Positions 7,203 through 16,570 of a stretch of DNA of 64,000 bases are shown one piece after another. The translations under genes were made by a program, and so were the position numbers. Source of the DNA: Chryseobacterium paridis (GTDB taxonomy: Bacteria; Bacteroidota; Bacteroidia; Flavobacteriales; Weeksellaceae); assembly GCF_016595215.1 (NCBI RefSeq), contig NZ_JAENHK010000008.1:62001-126000 (forward strand). The letters are read 5' to 3'. Numbering within the stretch: position 1 is the first letter of the stretch; the number at the start of each line of letters is the position of its first letter. The notes beneath the pieces were generated by a model. The model saw only the letters and a list, made by a program, of their open reading frames with translations. It had not been told where the DNA came from and searched no databases.

Positions 7203-10049
7203 ATGATAAAAAATTACCAAAAGGCTACTTCTCTCGCTGCATTGTTTTTAGTTTCCGTATACGCGCATGCCCAGACAGATTCTACAAAAACAAAAAATAT
7301 TGAGGAAATAAAAATTACACTGGGATCCAGAAACAAAGCAAGGGTGGCAACAGATACACCTGTACCTGTGGATGTGATCAATATCAGCTCACAATCGGTT
7401 ATGACGCCACAAATGGATTTGAACCAGATTTTAAACTACGCCGCTCCTTCATTTACATCTAACTCAACCACCGTTGCGGATGGGACTGACCATATTGATC
7501 CTGCTCAATTAAGAGGGCTAGGACCTGATCAGGTATTGGTCTTATTAAACGGTAAAAGAAGACATACTTCATCTTTAGTAAATGTAAATGGTTCTCCCGG
7601 AAGAGGATCTGTAGGAACGGATTTAAATGCTCTTCCTGCCTTTGCAATTGAGCGATTGGAAGTATTAAGAGATGGAGCTTCAGCGCAGTATGGTTCTGAT
7701 GCTATCGCGGGTGTTATTAATGTGATCATGAAAAAAAACACCAATGCCTTTACGGCTGCTATCACGGCGGGAGGATTCAATTCTAAAGGGTCAAATAATC
7801 ATGACGGAGGATGGGATGGTGGTAAATATCAATTAGACCTTAATTATGGTACAGCTATAGGAAAGAAAGGATTCATCAATTTTACAGCAAGTTTAATGAA
7901 GAGAGATGATACACGAAGAGCCAACGCAGCTACCGGAGATATTTTTAATGCCTACAACGCTATTGAACGCAGAGCTTTGGAAAATGGAGTTAATATCTCT
8001 TCTCTTTTTAGTAATATTGGTAATACACCCAACTCACAGCAAATTGTTGATTATATTCATCAATATGCACAGAATGTGAGTTACTTCAATCCTTCTTTTC
8101 AGACGCAAATTCAAAATGCAAATACAATTACAGCTTTGCAAGGACTTTTACGCACAGATTTTACAGAAAATGAGTTGTCTTACAGAGGGCTTACCAGAAA
8201 TGATTTAAACATGAGAGTTGGGCAGTCCAGGTTGACTTCGGGACAGTTTTTTATGAATTCTCAATTTGATTTATCATCATCTGTACAAGGGTATGCATTT
8301 GGGGGTATTTCATACAGAAGTGGTAATGCGGGCGGTTTTTATCGTAGACCGAATGACGTAAGAACGTCTACTTCAATTTATTCTAATGGGTTCCTTCCGG
8401 AAATTGCATCGGATGTTATTGACCTTTCTTTCGCAGCTGGCTTCAAAGGAAAAATAGGGAATATTAATTATGATATCAGTAACACGTATGGTCGAAATAC
8501 ATTTGATTATACCATAAAAAACACGGCTAATGCTTCCATGCCATTTCCCAGCAAAACGGAATTTGATGCAGGAGGTTTAAGCTTCTCACAAAATACCATT
8601 AATGCAGATTTTGATACAAAATTGGATTGGCTTAAAGGTTTTAATATAGCTTTTGGAGGTGAGGCCAGATTTGAAAGATATAAAATTACAAATGGAGAAC
8701 AGGATTCATGGGCTCTTTATGATATTAATGGTAATGTCCAGGATGCTTCAACTCCAGGAAATCTAAAGCCAACTGATTTCTTTGGATTTACAAGACCTGG
8801 TGGGGCACAGGTTTTTCCTGGATTCAGACCTGCGAATAGTTTAAATAAAGGAAGGAGCTCTGTAGCCGGATATGTAGATACAGAACTTGATGTTACGGAT
8901 AAATGGCTGATAAGCGGGGCTGTCAGATTTGAAAATTACTCTGACTTTGGATCCACATTTAATTATAAAATCGCAACAAGATATAAGCTTACTGATCAGA
9001 TTAACCTCAGAGCAGCACATTCTACTGGATTTCGTGCCCCTTCTTTGCAGCAGATTTATTATAATGCAACGTCTACGCAATTTGTGGGTGGGGTAGCATA
9101 TGAGGTGGGTACATTCTCAAATGATTCAGAAATAGCAAAGAATTTGGGAATTCCACAATTGAAACAAGAAGAGTCTGTAAGCTATTCAGCCGGATTTACT
9201 GCTAAAATTCCCACTGCCAATCTTACTTTTACAGTAGATGGTTATTATATTAAAATTAAAAACAGGGTTGTTCTTACTGACCAGTTTTTGAGACCAAATG
9301 GAACATATCCGGAAGGAAGTCCATTGTATAAACTTCAAAGAGAATTTGATAAAGCTAATGCCAATGCAGCCACTTTTTTTGCTAACGCTATCGATACCCA
9401 GACCAAAGGATTAGAGGGCGTGGTTTCCCACAGAGCTAAGTTCTCTACAAGAGTCTCATTGAATTCCGATTTGGCAGTTACGGTTTCTAAAACAAATAGG
9501 GTAGGAGAGATTCATGGTTCCGACCTTTTAATAAATGCCGGACAGATCAATCGATACTATTCTGAAACAAGTCGTGTTTATGTAGAAGAAGCGGTTCCCA
9601 GGTTTAAAGCTTCTCTTAATAACGGTTTGGAAATCGACAAGTTTAGTATTTTAGTTAGAAATGTATATTTTGGAAAAGTGACAGATCCTAACACGATGGA
9701 CGTAAACGGTGATGGCAAAGTTGGATATGAAATAATTAATGGCAGTGTTGTTGAGACCGAGCATCCTGTTTGGGGGGCAAAAATAATAACAGATCTTTCT
9801 GTCGGATATAAATTTAATAAAAACTTTATCCTGACTATTGGGGCCAATAACCTGTTTGATATTTATCCGGATAAAAATTATGGTCGAACTGATGTTCAAA
9901 GACCTTCTATGGATTCATCCGGGAATGTTGTGTATTCGCCTGCTACGATTGATCTTTCTAACCAGAATCAGTTTGTATACTCAAGAAATGTCTCCCAGTT
10001 TGGGATGAATGGTAGGTTCCTTTTTACCAGACTGAATTTTAATTTCTAA
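7203..10049 (+). CDS. TonB-dependent outer membrane receptor
   Basis: A 948-residue receptor starting MIKNYQKATSLAALF, with a signal peptide cleaved after the AHA region. A plug domain follows (about residues 30-160), containing LRGLGPDQVLVLLNGKRRH and RLEVLRDGASAQYGSDAIAG, the classic TonB-receptor plug signatures. The rest is a 22-strand-type beta-barrel ending in LFTRLNFNF, an aromatic C-terminus suited to BAM insertion. It lacks the SusC-type leading carboxypeptidase-like domain. The best resemblance is to iron-siderophore or vitamin receptors, but the ligand is not determinable here. It is divergent from ggt, monocistronic, and closed by a hairpin terminator. Confidence 0.9.
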   Translation: MIKNYQKATSLAALFLVSVYAHAQTDSTKTKNIEEIKITLGSRNKARVATDTPVPVDVINISSQSVMTPQMDLNQILNYAAPSFTSNSTTVADGTDHIDPAQLRGLGPDQVLVLLNGKRRHTSSLVNVNGSPGRGSVGTDLNALPAFAIERLEVLRDGASAQYGSDAIAGVINVIMKKNTNAFTAAITAGGFNSKGSNNHDGGWDGGKYQLDLNYGTAIGKKGFINFTASLMKRDDTRRANAATGDIFNAYNAIERRALENGVNISSLFSNIGNTPNSQQIVDYIHQYAQNVSYFNPSFQTQIQNANTITALQGLLRTDFTENELSYRGLTRNDLNMRVGQSRLTSGQFFMNSQFDLSSSVQGYAFGGISYRSGNAGGFYRRPNDVRTSTSIYSNGFLPEIASDVIDLSFAAGFKGKIGNINYDISNTYGRNTFDYTIKNTANASMPFPSKTEFDAGGLSFSQNTINADFDTKLDWLKGFNIAFGGEARFERYKITNGEQDSWALYDINGNVQDASTPGNLKPTDFFGFTRPGGAQVFPGFRPANSLNKGRSSVAGYVDTELDVTDKWLISGAVRFENYSDFGSTFNYKIATRYKLTDQINLRAAHSTGFRAPSLQQIYYNATSTQFVGGVAYEVGTFSNDSEIAKNLGIPQLKQEESVSYSAGFTAKIPTANLTFTVDGYYIKIKNRVVLTDQFLRPNGTYPEGSPLYKLQREFDKANANAATFFANAIDTQTKGLEGVVSHRAKFSTRVSLNSDLAVTVSKTNRVGEIHGSDLLINAGQINRYYSETSRVYVEEAVPRFKASLNNGLEIDKFSILVRNVYFGKVTDPNTMDVNGDGKVGYEIINGSVVETEHPVWGAKIITDLSVGYKFNKNFILTIGANNLFDIYPDKNYGRTDVQRPSMDSSGNVVYSPATIDLSNQNQFVYSRNVSQFGMNGRFLFTRLNFNF

Positions 10050-10070
10050 TAAATCTTATCAATGTTCTGA

Positions 10071-10096
10071 AGGTGTGTTTTTACACACCTTTTTTT
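10071..10096 (+). terminator. Rho-independent terminator
   Basis: AGGTGTGT / ACACACCT stem with a TTTT loop and a following T-run after the TonB receptor stop. Confidence 0.85.
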
Positions 10097-10154
10097 ATTA
10101 TGATAAGCATGATTTTTTTACTTTTGTAAGATTCAAAATCTAAAAGAAATAAAA

Positions 10155-11120
10155 ATGGAATCCTATACGGAAAAAATACTTATCACTGGGGCTTTAGGCC
10201 AGATAGGCACTGAACTGACCAACAGACTTGTTGAGATTCACGGAGCTGAAAACGTAGTTGCATCTGGATTAGACAGATGGCAGAAAGGAATTACTTCTGC
10301 CGGATATTATGAGAGAATGGATGTTACCAATACTCAACTTGTAAGACAGATCATCAAAGATTATGATATTACTACAGTGTATCACCTGGCATCGTTACTT
10401 TCCGGAACTTCTGAAAAGCAGCCTATTTTTGCCTGGAAACTAAATCTTGAGCCTCTTCTTCATTTCTGTGAAATGGCAAAAGAAGGACTGCTTAAAAAGA
10501 TCTTCTGGCCGAGTTCAATTGCTGTTTTCGGAAAAGGAATTCCTAAAGAAAATGTAGAACAGGATGTAGTATTGAATCCAACTACGGTGTATGGTATTTC
10601 TAAAATGGCTGGCGAAAAATGGTGTGAATACTATTTTGACAAGCATGGAGTAGATGTCAGAAGTATCCGTTATCCTGGATTGATCTCATGGAAAACTCCG
10701 GCAGGTGGTGGAACTACTGATTACGCTGTGGAGATTTTTTATGAAGCGATAGAAGAAGGAAAGTATACAAGTTTTATTTCTGAAAATACTGGAATGCCGA
10801 TGTTGTACATGGATGATGCGATCAACGCAACCTTGAAATTAATGGAGGCTCCGAAAGAAAGTTTAACGATTCGTTCTTCTTATAATTTGGGTGGAATGTC
10901 TTTTACTCCGAAAGAACTGGCTGAAGAAATTAAGAAAGAAATTCCAGAATTTACGATCGATTATAAACCTGATTTCAGACAGCAAATTGCTGATTCGTGG
11001 CCGGCATCAATTGACGATTCAATAGCAAAAAAAGACTGGGGATTAACTTATGATTTTGGAATTTCCGAAATGACTAAGGATATGATCAAGAATTTGAAAG
11101 TGAAATTAGGTAAAAATTAA
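10155..11120 (+). CDS. L-threonine 3-dehydrogenase, SDR (epimerase-like) type
   Basis: A 321-residue extended short-chain dehydrogenase. The Rossmann signature TGALGQIG is at residues 11-18. The active-site pair Tyr146 and Lys150 lies in VYGISK, with the catalytic Ser in WPSSIAVFG near 120. Overall sequence and length fit the short-chain L-threonine dehydrogenases described from Flavobacterium and archaea, which oxidise L-threonine to 2-amino-3-ketobutyrate with NAD+. It is often annotated simply as NAD-dependent epimerase/dehydratase. A -7 box TACTTTTG at 10119-10126 precedes the start. The product would normally go to glycine C-acetyltransferase, which is not adjacent. Confidence 0.85.
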   Translation: MESYTEKILITGALGQIGTELTNRLVEIHGAENVVASGLDRWQKGITSAGYYERMDVTNTQLVRQIIKDYDITTVYHLASLLSGTSEKQPIFAWKLNLEPLLHFCEMAKEGLLKKIFWPSSIAVFGKGIPKENVEQDVVLNPTTVYGISKMAGEKWCEYYFDKHGVDVRSIRYPGLISWKTPAGGGTTDYAVEIFYEAIEEGKYTSFISENTGMPMLYMDDAINATLKLMEAPKESLTIRSSYNLGGMSFTPKELAEEIKKEIPEFTIDYKPDFRQQIADSWPASIDDSIAKKDWGLTYDFGISEMTKDMIKNLKVKLGKN

Positions 11121-11204
11121 TTATCTAAAGTATAACTTTAATTAAAAGTGTTTTTAACGTCTCATTTTTAATTGATTGTAAATTTTATATAAAATTAAGT
11201 TTAA

Positions 11205-11957
11205 ATGATATTATTGACTTTTAACATCCTCGATATTGAAGCAAAAGCTAAAAATAGTGCTCAGATCTCGGATGATGACAGATTAAAAATAACAGTTGAT
11301 AATACAAAAGCTATTCTCAGAATTTTAGATATTCACGATACGAAAGCTACTTTTTTTATTGAGGTTTCAATCGTTGAAAAATTACACAATCTTATAAAAG
11401 CAATTTCTGGCCGAGGTCATGAAATTGCTTTTTATAATAAAAATTCTTCCCTTCATGAAATTGAAGAAGTAAAGAAAAATATACAGGAATGTTTCGGAAA
11501 ACAGATCCGGGGAATTCGTCAAAAAGATTTAAAACTTCCCCAAGAGAGTTTGAAATTATTGGAGTTCAATTATGTTTCGAATATTGATAATGCCAATATT
11601 CTTTTTCCCTTTAAAAGACTAAAAAGAGATACCGAAATTACGGAAGAGGATGGATTGAGTATTGTCCCGGAAAGTATATCTCCCTACAGTCAGTTACCGT
11701 ATAATGATTTTGTGTTTCAAATACTCCCAATGAAGTACTATCAGAATATGGTTTTCGAAACCTTGAAGAATGATGAGTTTGTTTTGATCTATCTTAATTC
11801 CTGGCAATTTACCGATTTTAAGACCTATCCTTTTGATATCCCATTTTACAGGAGCTTTTCTTCAGGAAAAAAAATGGAGGACAAATTAAATGACCTCCTT
11901 ACCTGGATTAACGAGAAAGAAATGGCTACCTCCCGTATGAAAGATTATATCTTTTAA
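11205..11957 (+). CDS. Polysaccharide deacetylase (NodB-like) fold protein, probably inactive
   Basis: A 250-residue protein starting MILLTFNILDIE, followed by a THDTKATFF-like strand (HDTKATFFIEVS) typical of NodB-homology proteins near DUF3473. In active enzymes the first motif is TFDxD/E and the second is SHxxxH. Here motif 1 reads FNILDIE (catalytic Asp replaced by Asn) and motif 2, GHEIAFYNKNSS, lacks the two metal-binding His residues, so hydrolysis is unlikely. No signal peptide is visible, so the protein is probably cytoplasmic. It follows threonine dehydrogenase by 84 bases and converges on a methyltransferase. Role unknown. Confidence 0.75.
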   Translation: MILLTFNILDIEAKAKNSAQISDDDRLKITVDNTKAILRILDIHDTKATFFIEVSIVEKLHNLIKAISGRGHEIAFYNKNSSLHEIEEVKKNIQECFGKQIRGIRQKDLKLPQESLKLLEFNYVSNIDNANILFPFKRLKRDTEITEEDGLSIVPESISPYSQLPYNDFVFQILPMKYYQNMVFETLKNDEFVLIYLNSWQFTDFKTYPFDIPFYRSFSSGKKMEDKLNDLLTWINEKEMATSRMKDYIF

Positions 11958-11959
11958 TT

Positions 11960-12787
11960 CTATTCCTCATTTTTACAGATTGCCAATAAATCTGTGGAGT
12001 ATTGCATCTCTTTTTTGAAAATAATATCCTTATAGGAGTATTCTGATAAAAAATCATTTTTAGCAGTACTTTGTACAGCATTTTTTGGGTTGCCGGATTT
12101 TGGCTTTTTTATAAAATCAAATATATTTTTCTGAAGCTTTAATAAGGAAACCCTTACAGAATATGGATAAAAAAATAGAGTTGATGGTAGTACAATTATT
12201 CTTTGCTTTTTTGTTCGTTTAATTTCCTCCAAAACCAAGTCAGACTCAGAACCTATTTTCAAAACTTCTACATCCTTAAAATGTTTTAAAAGCATATTTT
12301 GTAAGCTTTCTAAATTGTATTCTTTGAGGTGGAAGATATTCCAAGGCTGCTGTATGTATTTAAAAAGTCTGTGCTTTTTATCCGGCGTTGAAATAATCAG
12401 AACTCCACCGGGATTTAACATCTTTTTCAAATTGGCGGTGTATTCACGATCATCGGGGACGTGTTCTATAACTTGAAAAGATGTTATGACATCAAATTTT
12501 TCATTTTTCAGCTCAGAAATGGTCTTAAATCTCAAATTAGAAGAACTAAATTCTTTTTTCGCGTAGTCAATAGCTTCACTACTTATGTCAACACCAGTAA
12601 TGCTATCCGCATTCTCTGATAACATATGGGTGCCATAACCTGATCCACATCCGAAGTCAAGAACTTTTTTATTTTTCACAAAATTTTTAGCATATTCATA
12701 AGTAGCAATATGCATCAAATGAAGATATAACTCTGATTTATTGTTGAAATTTTCGTTTAATATATGTCTTTCACCCGTGTCCTTCAT
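11960..12787 (-). CDS. Class I SAM-dependent methyltransferase
   Basis: A 275-residue protein. SAM-binding motif I DFGCGSGYGTH is near residue 45, the acidic residue after strand beta-2 is in TGVDIS, and motif II/III segments (FDVITSFQVIEHVPDD and LKKMLNPGGVLIISTPD) follow. This is the Methyltransf_11/25 pattern with a longer C-terminal part containing a basic amphipathic stretch. The pattern resembles methyltransferases in glycolipid or polysaccharide clusters, but no such cluster is adjacent. Only 2 bases separate its end from the convergent deacetylase-like gene, and no clear terminator is seen between them. Substrate unknown. Confidence 0.82.
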   Translation of the reverse strand: MKDTGERHILNENFNNKSELYLHLMHIATYEYAKNFVKNKKVLDFGCGSGYGTHMLSENADSITGVDISSEAIDYAKKEFSSSNLRFKTISELKNEKFDVITSFQVIEHVPDDREYTANLKKMLNPGGVLIISTPDKKHRLFKYIQQPWNIFHLKEYNLESLQNMLLKHFKDVEVLKIGSESDLVLEEIKRTKKQRIIVLPSTLFFYPYSVRVSLLKLQKNIFDFIKKPKSGNPKNAVQSTAKNDFLSEYSYKDIIFKKEMQYSTDLLAICKNEE

Positions 12788-12826
12788 GGATTATATTAAT
12801 ATTTCTTTTCTGCTAAAATAGACAAT

Positions 12827-14032
12827 TTAACTCAGCTCAAAAAGAGTGATTTCCGGTAATACGCCCACTCTCCCTGGATATCCAAGCACCCCAAATCCTC
12901 GGTTTACATAAAGGAATTTTCCTTCACTTTCATAAATGTCTGCCCATTTTGGGTATCGGTATTGAACCGGTGACCATTTTATGTTTTTCAGATCCAATCC
13001 GAACTGCATTCCGTGGGTGTGGCCTGATAGTGTTAACTGAACGTTTCCTGGGTGTTGTTTAACGATAGAATCAAAATGAGTGGGGTCATGACTCATTAAT
13101 ATTTTTGCTGCCGATTCTGGTACGCCTGCAAGAGCTTTGTCAATGTCACCGAATTGAGGAAAAGGTTTCAATCCCCAGTTTTCAACACCTAAAATATAAA
13201 GCTTCTCACCGTCTTTCTCAATGACCCTATGTTCATTTCGTAGCATATCAAATCCTGCCTGTCTTTCGTAGTCAATAAGTGTATCGAGATTCTTTTTCTT
13301 TGCACCAGGAGAGTCCCATGTAACATAGTCTCCGTAATCATGATTTCCCAATACGGCTAACTTCCCGTCTTTAGCTTTTATTTTTGAAAATAAAGGGATG
13401 AATGGCCTGAACTCTTCCGAAACATTATTTACCATATCTCCTGTAAATAAGACAAGATCAGGTTTTTGCTCATTAATCAATTCAATAGCATGTTCAAGTT
13501 TGCTCGGATCTGCAAAACTTCCGCTGTGCACATCGGAAATCTGTACGACTTTATATCCTTTAAAGCCTTTAGGCAGATTCGCGATTTTTACTTTAACCTT
13601 TCTTACTTTATGACGGTATTTTCCAAAAGTAATCCCATCAATGAAAAGAGCGGATAGTACCCCTCCCAGGCCCAATCCCATTAGACTCAAAAACTTTCTT
13701 CTCTCCGGAAAAAAGTTTTCTGCGGGGTTTCTGAAACCTAAAATATAAGTCCCGGTTCTGAAAATATCATCAATCAATAGAAATAAAACGATGAAGATTT
13801 TTGGAAGAATGAAAATGAGAAACAAAGACATCATCCATTGAATCCTAACCGAACTCCTATCTGATTTCTGAAAATGAGTGACCTCATAAGCGAATATTCC
13901 ATAAATGGCTAATGATAGCACACAATAACCAATTTTCACCCATGAATTGTCTGTCAACGTTCTTATTGCCTGATAGATATAGATTTCCAGAAACAGGAAA
14001 ATAGCAGCAATAATTAAAAAGTTTTTTTGCAT
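12827..14032 (-). CDS. Membrane-bound metallophosphoesterase (YkuE-like)
   Basis: A 401-residue protein starting MQKNFLIIAA at 14032. An in-frame GTG at 14053 lies inside the upstream gene's terminator and is rejected. About four N-terminal membrane helices (residues 1-150) precede the phosphoesterase domain. That domain carries the calcineurin-like metal ligands: DVHSG, FTGDMVNN, LGNHDYGDY, LMSHDP and SGHTHGMQFG. A lysine-rich YRHKVRKVKVKI stretch links membrane and catalytic parts. Relatives act on cell-envelope lipids (YkuE, UDP-2,3-diacylglucosamine hydrolase types). The substrate here is unknown. It follows the FabH-like gene on the same strand but after a terminator. Confidence 0.85.
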   Translation of the reverse strand: MQKNFLIIAAIFLFLEIYIYQAIRTLTDNSWVKIGYCVLSLAIYGIFAYEVTHFQKSDRSSVRIQWMMSLFLIFILPKIFIVLFLLIDDIFRTGTYILGFRNPAENFFPERRKFLSLMGLGLGGVLSALFIDGITFGKYRHKVRKVKVKIANLPKGFKGYKVVQISDVHSGSFADPSKLEHAIELINEQKPDLVLFTGDMVNNVSEEFRPFIPLFSKIKAKDGKLAVLGNHDYGDYVTWDSPGAKKKNLDTLIDYERQAGFDMLRNEHRVIEKDGEKLYILGVENWGLKPFPQFGDIDKALAGVPESAAKILMSHDPTHFDSIVKQHPGNVQLTLSGHTHGMQFGLDLKNIKWSPVQYRYPKWADIYESEGKFLYVNRGFGVLGYPGRVGVLPEITLFELS

Positions 14033-14045
14033 AATCAGGTTTAAA

Positions 14046-14081
14046 AAAAGCACAAAAGAAAATTCCCTTTGTGCTTTTAAT
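14046..14081 (-). terminator. Rho-independent terminator of the FabH-like gene
   Basis: AAAAGCACAAA (14046-14056) pairs with TTTGTGCTTTT (14068-14078). On the minus strand a T-run follows. Confidence 0.8.
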
Positions 14082-14101
14082 ATTTTTTAAATTATTTATT
14101 C

Positions 14102-15169
14102 TTAAGGAAATTTGTAAACGATAGCATTGATGTTCATTCCGGCACCTACCGAAGTCATAACAACGTTACCTTTTTCTTTAAACGAATGACCTGCCATTTT
14201 TCCTTTAATTATTAAATCATACATAGTAGGAATGGTTGCTACAGAAGAATTTCCAAACTCCTGAATCGTCATTGGAGAGATGCTGTGGTCATAATCTTTA
14301 ACATCATAAAGCTTATGAAGTCTTTCTATCATAGCATAATCCATTTTGGCATTAGCCTGGTGGATTAATATTTTGTCAATATCTTCGATAGAAAGTCCGG
14401 CACTGTCAATAGTTTCCTTAATGGCAGCAGGTACATTTTTCAATGCATATTCGTAGATCTTTCTTCCCTGCATTCTTACGAATAAACGGGTTTGATCTGA
14501 GTCTTTATTGATTGAAGGGCCATTAGCCAGATAATTTAATTCAATTCCGTTGTCACAAATAGTATTGTGAGCGATGATTCCTACATTCTCTTCGTCAGTA
14601 GCCTTTACAACCACTGCTCCGGCGCCATCTGCGAAAATCATCCTGTTTCTGTCATGAGGATCCGTAACACGGCTCAAAGTTTCAGCACCAATGATCAGAA
14701 TTGTTTTTGCTGCATGAGCTTTAATAAGGTTGTTGGCAAGGATCATTGCTTCTACCCATCCAGGACATCCGAAAAGCATGTCATACGTTACACACTTTCT
14801 GTTCGTAATACCTAGTTTATTTTTTACTCTGGCTGCCATTGTAGGCATGAAGTCTGCATATCCGTTTACAGTAACTTCTCCGAAATTACTTGCATAAATA
14901 ATATAATCCAGTTCTTCACCATCAATGTTAGCATCTGCAATAGCAAGTTTAGCAGCTTCATACCCGATCTGAGAGTTGGAAAGACCTTCGTCAATGAATC
15001 TTCTATTTTCTATTTCAGTAATTTCTACAAATTTTGCAATCGTTTCTTCAGTAGGTTTGTCAATCTTTACCCCATCTTCTGTATAAAACTCTGAACCAAG
15101 AAAGAAATCTCTTCCGATAATCCTTTTAGGAAGGTATGATCCAGAACCAATAATGATCGTATTCGGCAT
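14102..15169 (-). CDS. 3-oxoacyl-ACP synthase III family protein (FabH-like)
   Basis: A 355-residue thiolase-fold enzyme with an intact catalytic triad: Cys135 in LFGCPGW, His270 in LIHQANAKM and Asn307 in FGNSSVA. FabH condenses acetyl- or branched acyl-CoA with malonyl-ACP to start fatty-acid synthesis. This protein is about 30 residues longer than housekeeping FabH and stands alone rather than beside plsX or rpmF. It may therefore be a specialised KAS III, for example for flexirubin-type aryl-polyene or other lipid synthesis. A -7 box TAACTTTG at 15202-15195 (minus strand) lies just upstream and shares its spacer with a divergent gene. Confidence 0.85.
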   Translation of the reverse strand: MPNTIIIGSGSYLPKRIIGRDFFLGSEFYTEDGVKIDKPTEETIAKFVEITEIENRRFIDEGLSNSQIGYEAAKLAIADANIDGEELDYIIYASNFGEVTVNGYADFMPTMAARVKNKLGITNRKCVTYDMLFGCPGWVEAMILANNLIKAHAAKTILIIGAETLSRVTDPHDRNRMIFADGAGAVVVKATDEENVGIIAHNTICDNGIELNYLANGPSINKDSDQTRLFVRMQGRKIYEYALKNVPAAIKETIDSAGLSIEDIDKILIHQANAKMDYAMIERLHKLYDVKDYDHSISPMTIQEFGNSSVATIPTMYDLIIKGKMAGHSFKEKGNVVMTSVGAGMNINAIVYKFP

Positions 15170-15194
15170 TCGTTTAAATGATTTTTTAAAAATG

Positions 15195-15247
15195 CAAAGT
15201 TAATAATTAATCTTAATAAGAAAGAATTAAAAATATTATTAAATTTG
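15195..15247. promoter_or_regulatory. Divergent promoter region with two -7 boxes
   Basis: TAACTTTG on the minus strand (15202-15195) drives the FabH-like gene. TAAATTTG on the plus strand (15240-15247) drives the membrane protein/ubiE/porT run. Clear TTTG -33 partners are not seen. Confidence 0.5.
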
Positions 15248-15269
15248 CAAAAATTGTACTTTACAGTCT

Positions 15270-15839
15270 ATGAAAAATAATCCATCCTTAAAAGGTTTAC
15301 TTATTGCCCTAGTGGCGTTTATGATTGCCTTTGGGATTTATTTCCTTTTTTTAGCTAAGAAAAATTATTACTTAGTAGATAACCCTACTCCTAATACCTA
15401 TTACTATAGAATTAATAATGGTTCCGAGGGAATTATTTCAGCAGGGCAATCGGTATCGGTAGATCTTAATCAAGGAAAAAATTCTATTAAAGTTTTCGAT
15501 CAAAACAAAAAAATACTTTACGATTCCGCTTTCCAGGTGAATAAAATTCGTGGGCTTTTGAACATTGCTCACCAGGACTATTATATCAACAAACAATATT
15601 ACGGATACAATCTTAAAAAAGATTCATTACTTTTGGAGCTTAATAAGACCGTAATAGACGGGAAAGAATATTTGGGCGGAGCGAAGCACTTCAATAAACT
15701 TTTTACAGATGATTTTTATTATAATGTAGATGAAGATTATGATAAAATCATCAAAAATATTGATAAAGTAGAATCCCGTTCAAAAATCTTCAGAAAACAA
15801 GATTACCTTAATTACTATAAAGAATATTACAAGTTTTGA
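15270..15839 (+). CDS. Hypothetical single-pass membrane protein upstream of ubiE
   Basis: A 189-residue protein, family not recognised. One N-terminal membrane helix (residues about 9-28, GLLIALVAFMIAFGIYF) is followed by a soluble domain, probably outside the cytoplasm, rich in Tyr, Asn and Asp. The NTYYYRINNGSEG and QSVSVDLNQGKNSIKV segments suggest a small beta domain. The stop overlaps the TTG start of ubiE (bases 15836-15839), so the two are translationally coupled and co-transcribed. A -7 box TAAATTTG lies at 15240-15247. No catalytic motif is visible. Confidence 0.7.
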   Translation: MKNNPSLKGLLIALVAFMIAFGIYFLFLAKKNYYLVDNPTPNTYYYRINNGSEGIISAGQSVSVDLNQGKNSIKVFDQNKKILYDSAFQVNKIRGLLNIAHQDYYINKQYYGYNLKKDSLLLELNKTVIDGKEYLGGAKHFNKLFTDDFYYNVDEDYDKIIKNIDKVESRSKIFRKQDYLNYYKEYYKF

Positions 15840-16567
15840 CAAAAGATATCAACCAAGTAACTCCCTACAATTCTGAGGCTACAAAGAAAAGCCAGGTAGA
15901 GGATATGTTCGACAATATTGCACCAAAATATGACCTTTTAAATCGTGTTTTATCAATGAAAATTGATATCATATGGAGAAATAAATTGGTAAAATGGATG
16001 AAAAGTGATAACCCCCAGGAAGTGCTGGATGTGGCTACTGGAACGGGAGATCTGGCAATCACTATCGAAAAAGGAACCAATGCAAAAGTAATTGGTTTAG
16101 ATTTATCGCAACAAATGTTAAATGTTGGCGTTATTAAAATAAAAAAACTTAATTTAGACGGCAAAATTTCCATGCAGAAGGGGGATGCAGAAAATTTACC
16201 CTTCGAGGACAATAGATTCGACTCTGTTTCCGTTGCATTTGGAGTAAGGAATTTTGAAAATCTTACAAAAGGTTTATCAGAGTTAAGAAGAGTAGTTAAA
16301 GATAACAAAAGTGTTTTTATACTTGAGTTTTCAAAGGTTGAGGGGTTCTTGGGACCATTTTATATGTTTTATTTTAAAAACATATTACCTGCCATAGGGA
16401 AGTTGGTTTCTAAAGATAATAGGGCATACACATACCTTCCGGATTCTGTAAATGCTTTTCCTTTCGGGGAAAAGATGAGACAAATTCTTTTAGATACAGG
16501 ATTTAAAAAAGTTGAATATAAAAAACTAAGTTTAGGTATAGCCACAATTTATAAAGCAACAAAGTAA
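15836..16567 (+). CDS. ubiE: Demethylmenaquinone methyltransferase
   Basis: A 243-residue SAM-dependent methyltransferase of the UbiE/MenG family, performing the last methylation of menaquinone. The N-terminal VEDMFDNIAPKYDLLNRVLS block and LDVATGTGDLAI (motif I, about residues 63-74), then VAFGVRNFENL and RVVKDNKSVFILEFSK, are diagnostic. The start is TTG at 15836, whose bases overlap the preceding TGA stop. No other start codon would keep the conserved N-terminus. Flavobacteria use menaquinone, so the physiological reaction is on demethylmenaquinone. PorT follows after 3 bases. Confidence 0.93.
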   Translation: MTKDINQVTPYNSEATKKSQVEDMFDNIAPKYDLLNRVLSMKIDIIWRNKLVKWMKSDNPQEVLDVATGTGDLAITIEKGTNAKVIGLDLSQQMLNVGVIKIKKLNLDGKISMQKGDAENLPFEDNRFDSVSVAFGVRNFENLTKGLSELRRVVKDNKSVFILEFSKVEGFLGPFYMFYFKNILPAIGKLVSKDNRAYTYLPDSVNAFPFGEKMRQILLDTGFKKVEYKKLSLGIATIYKATK

Positions 16568-16570
16568 CCT

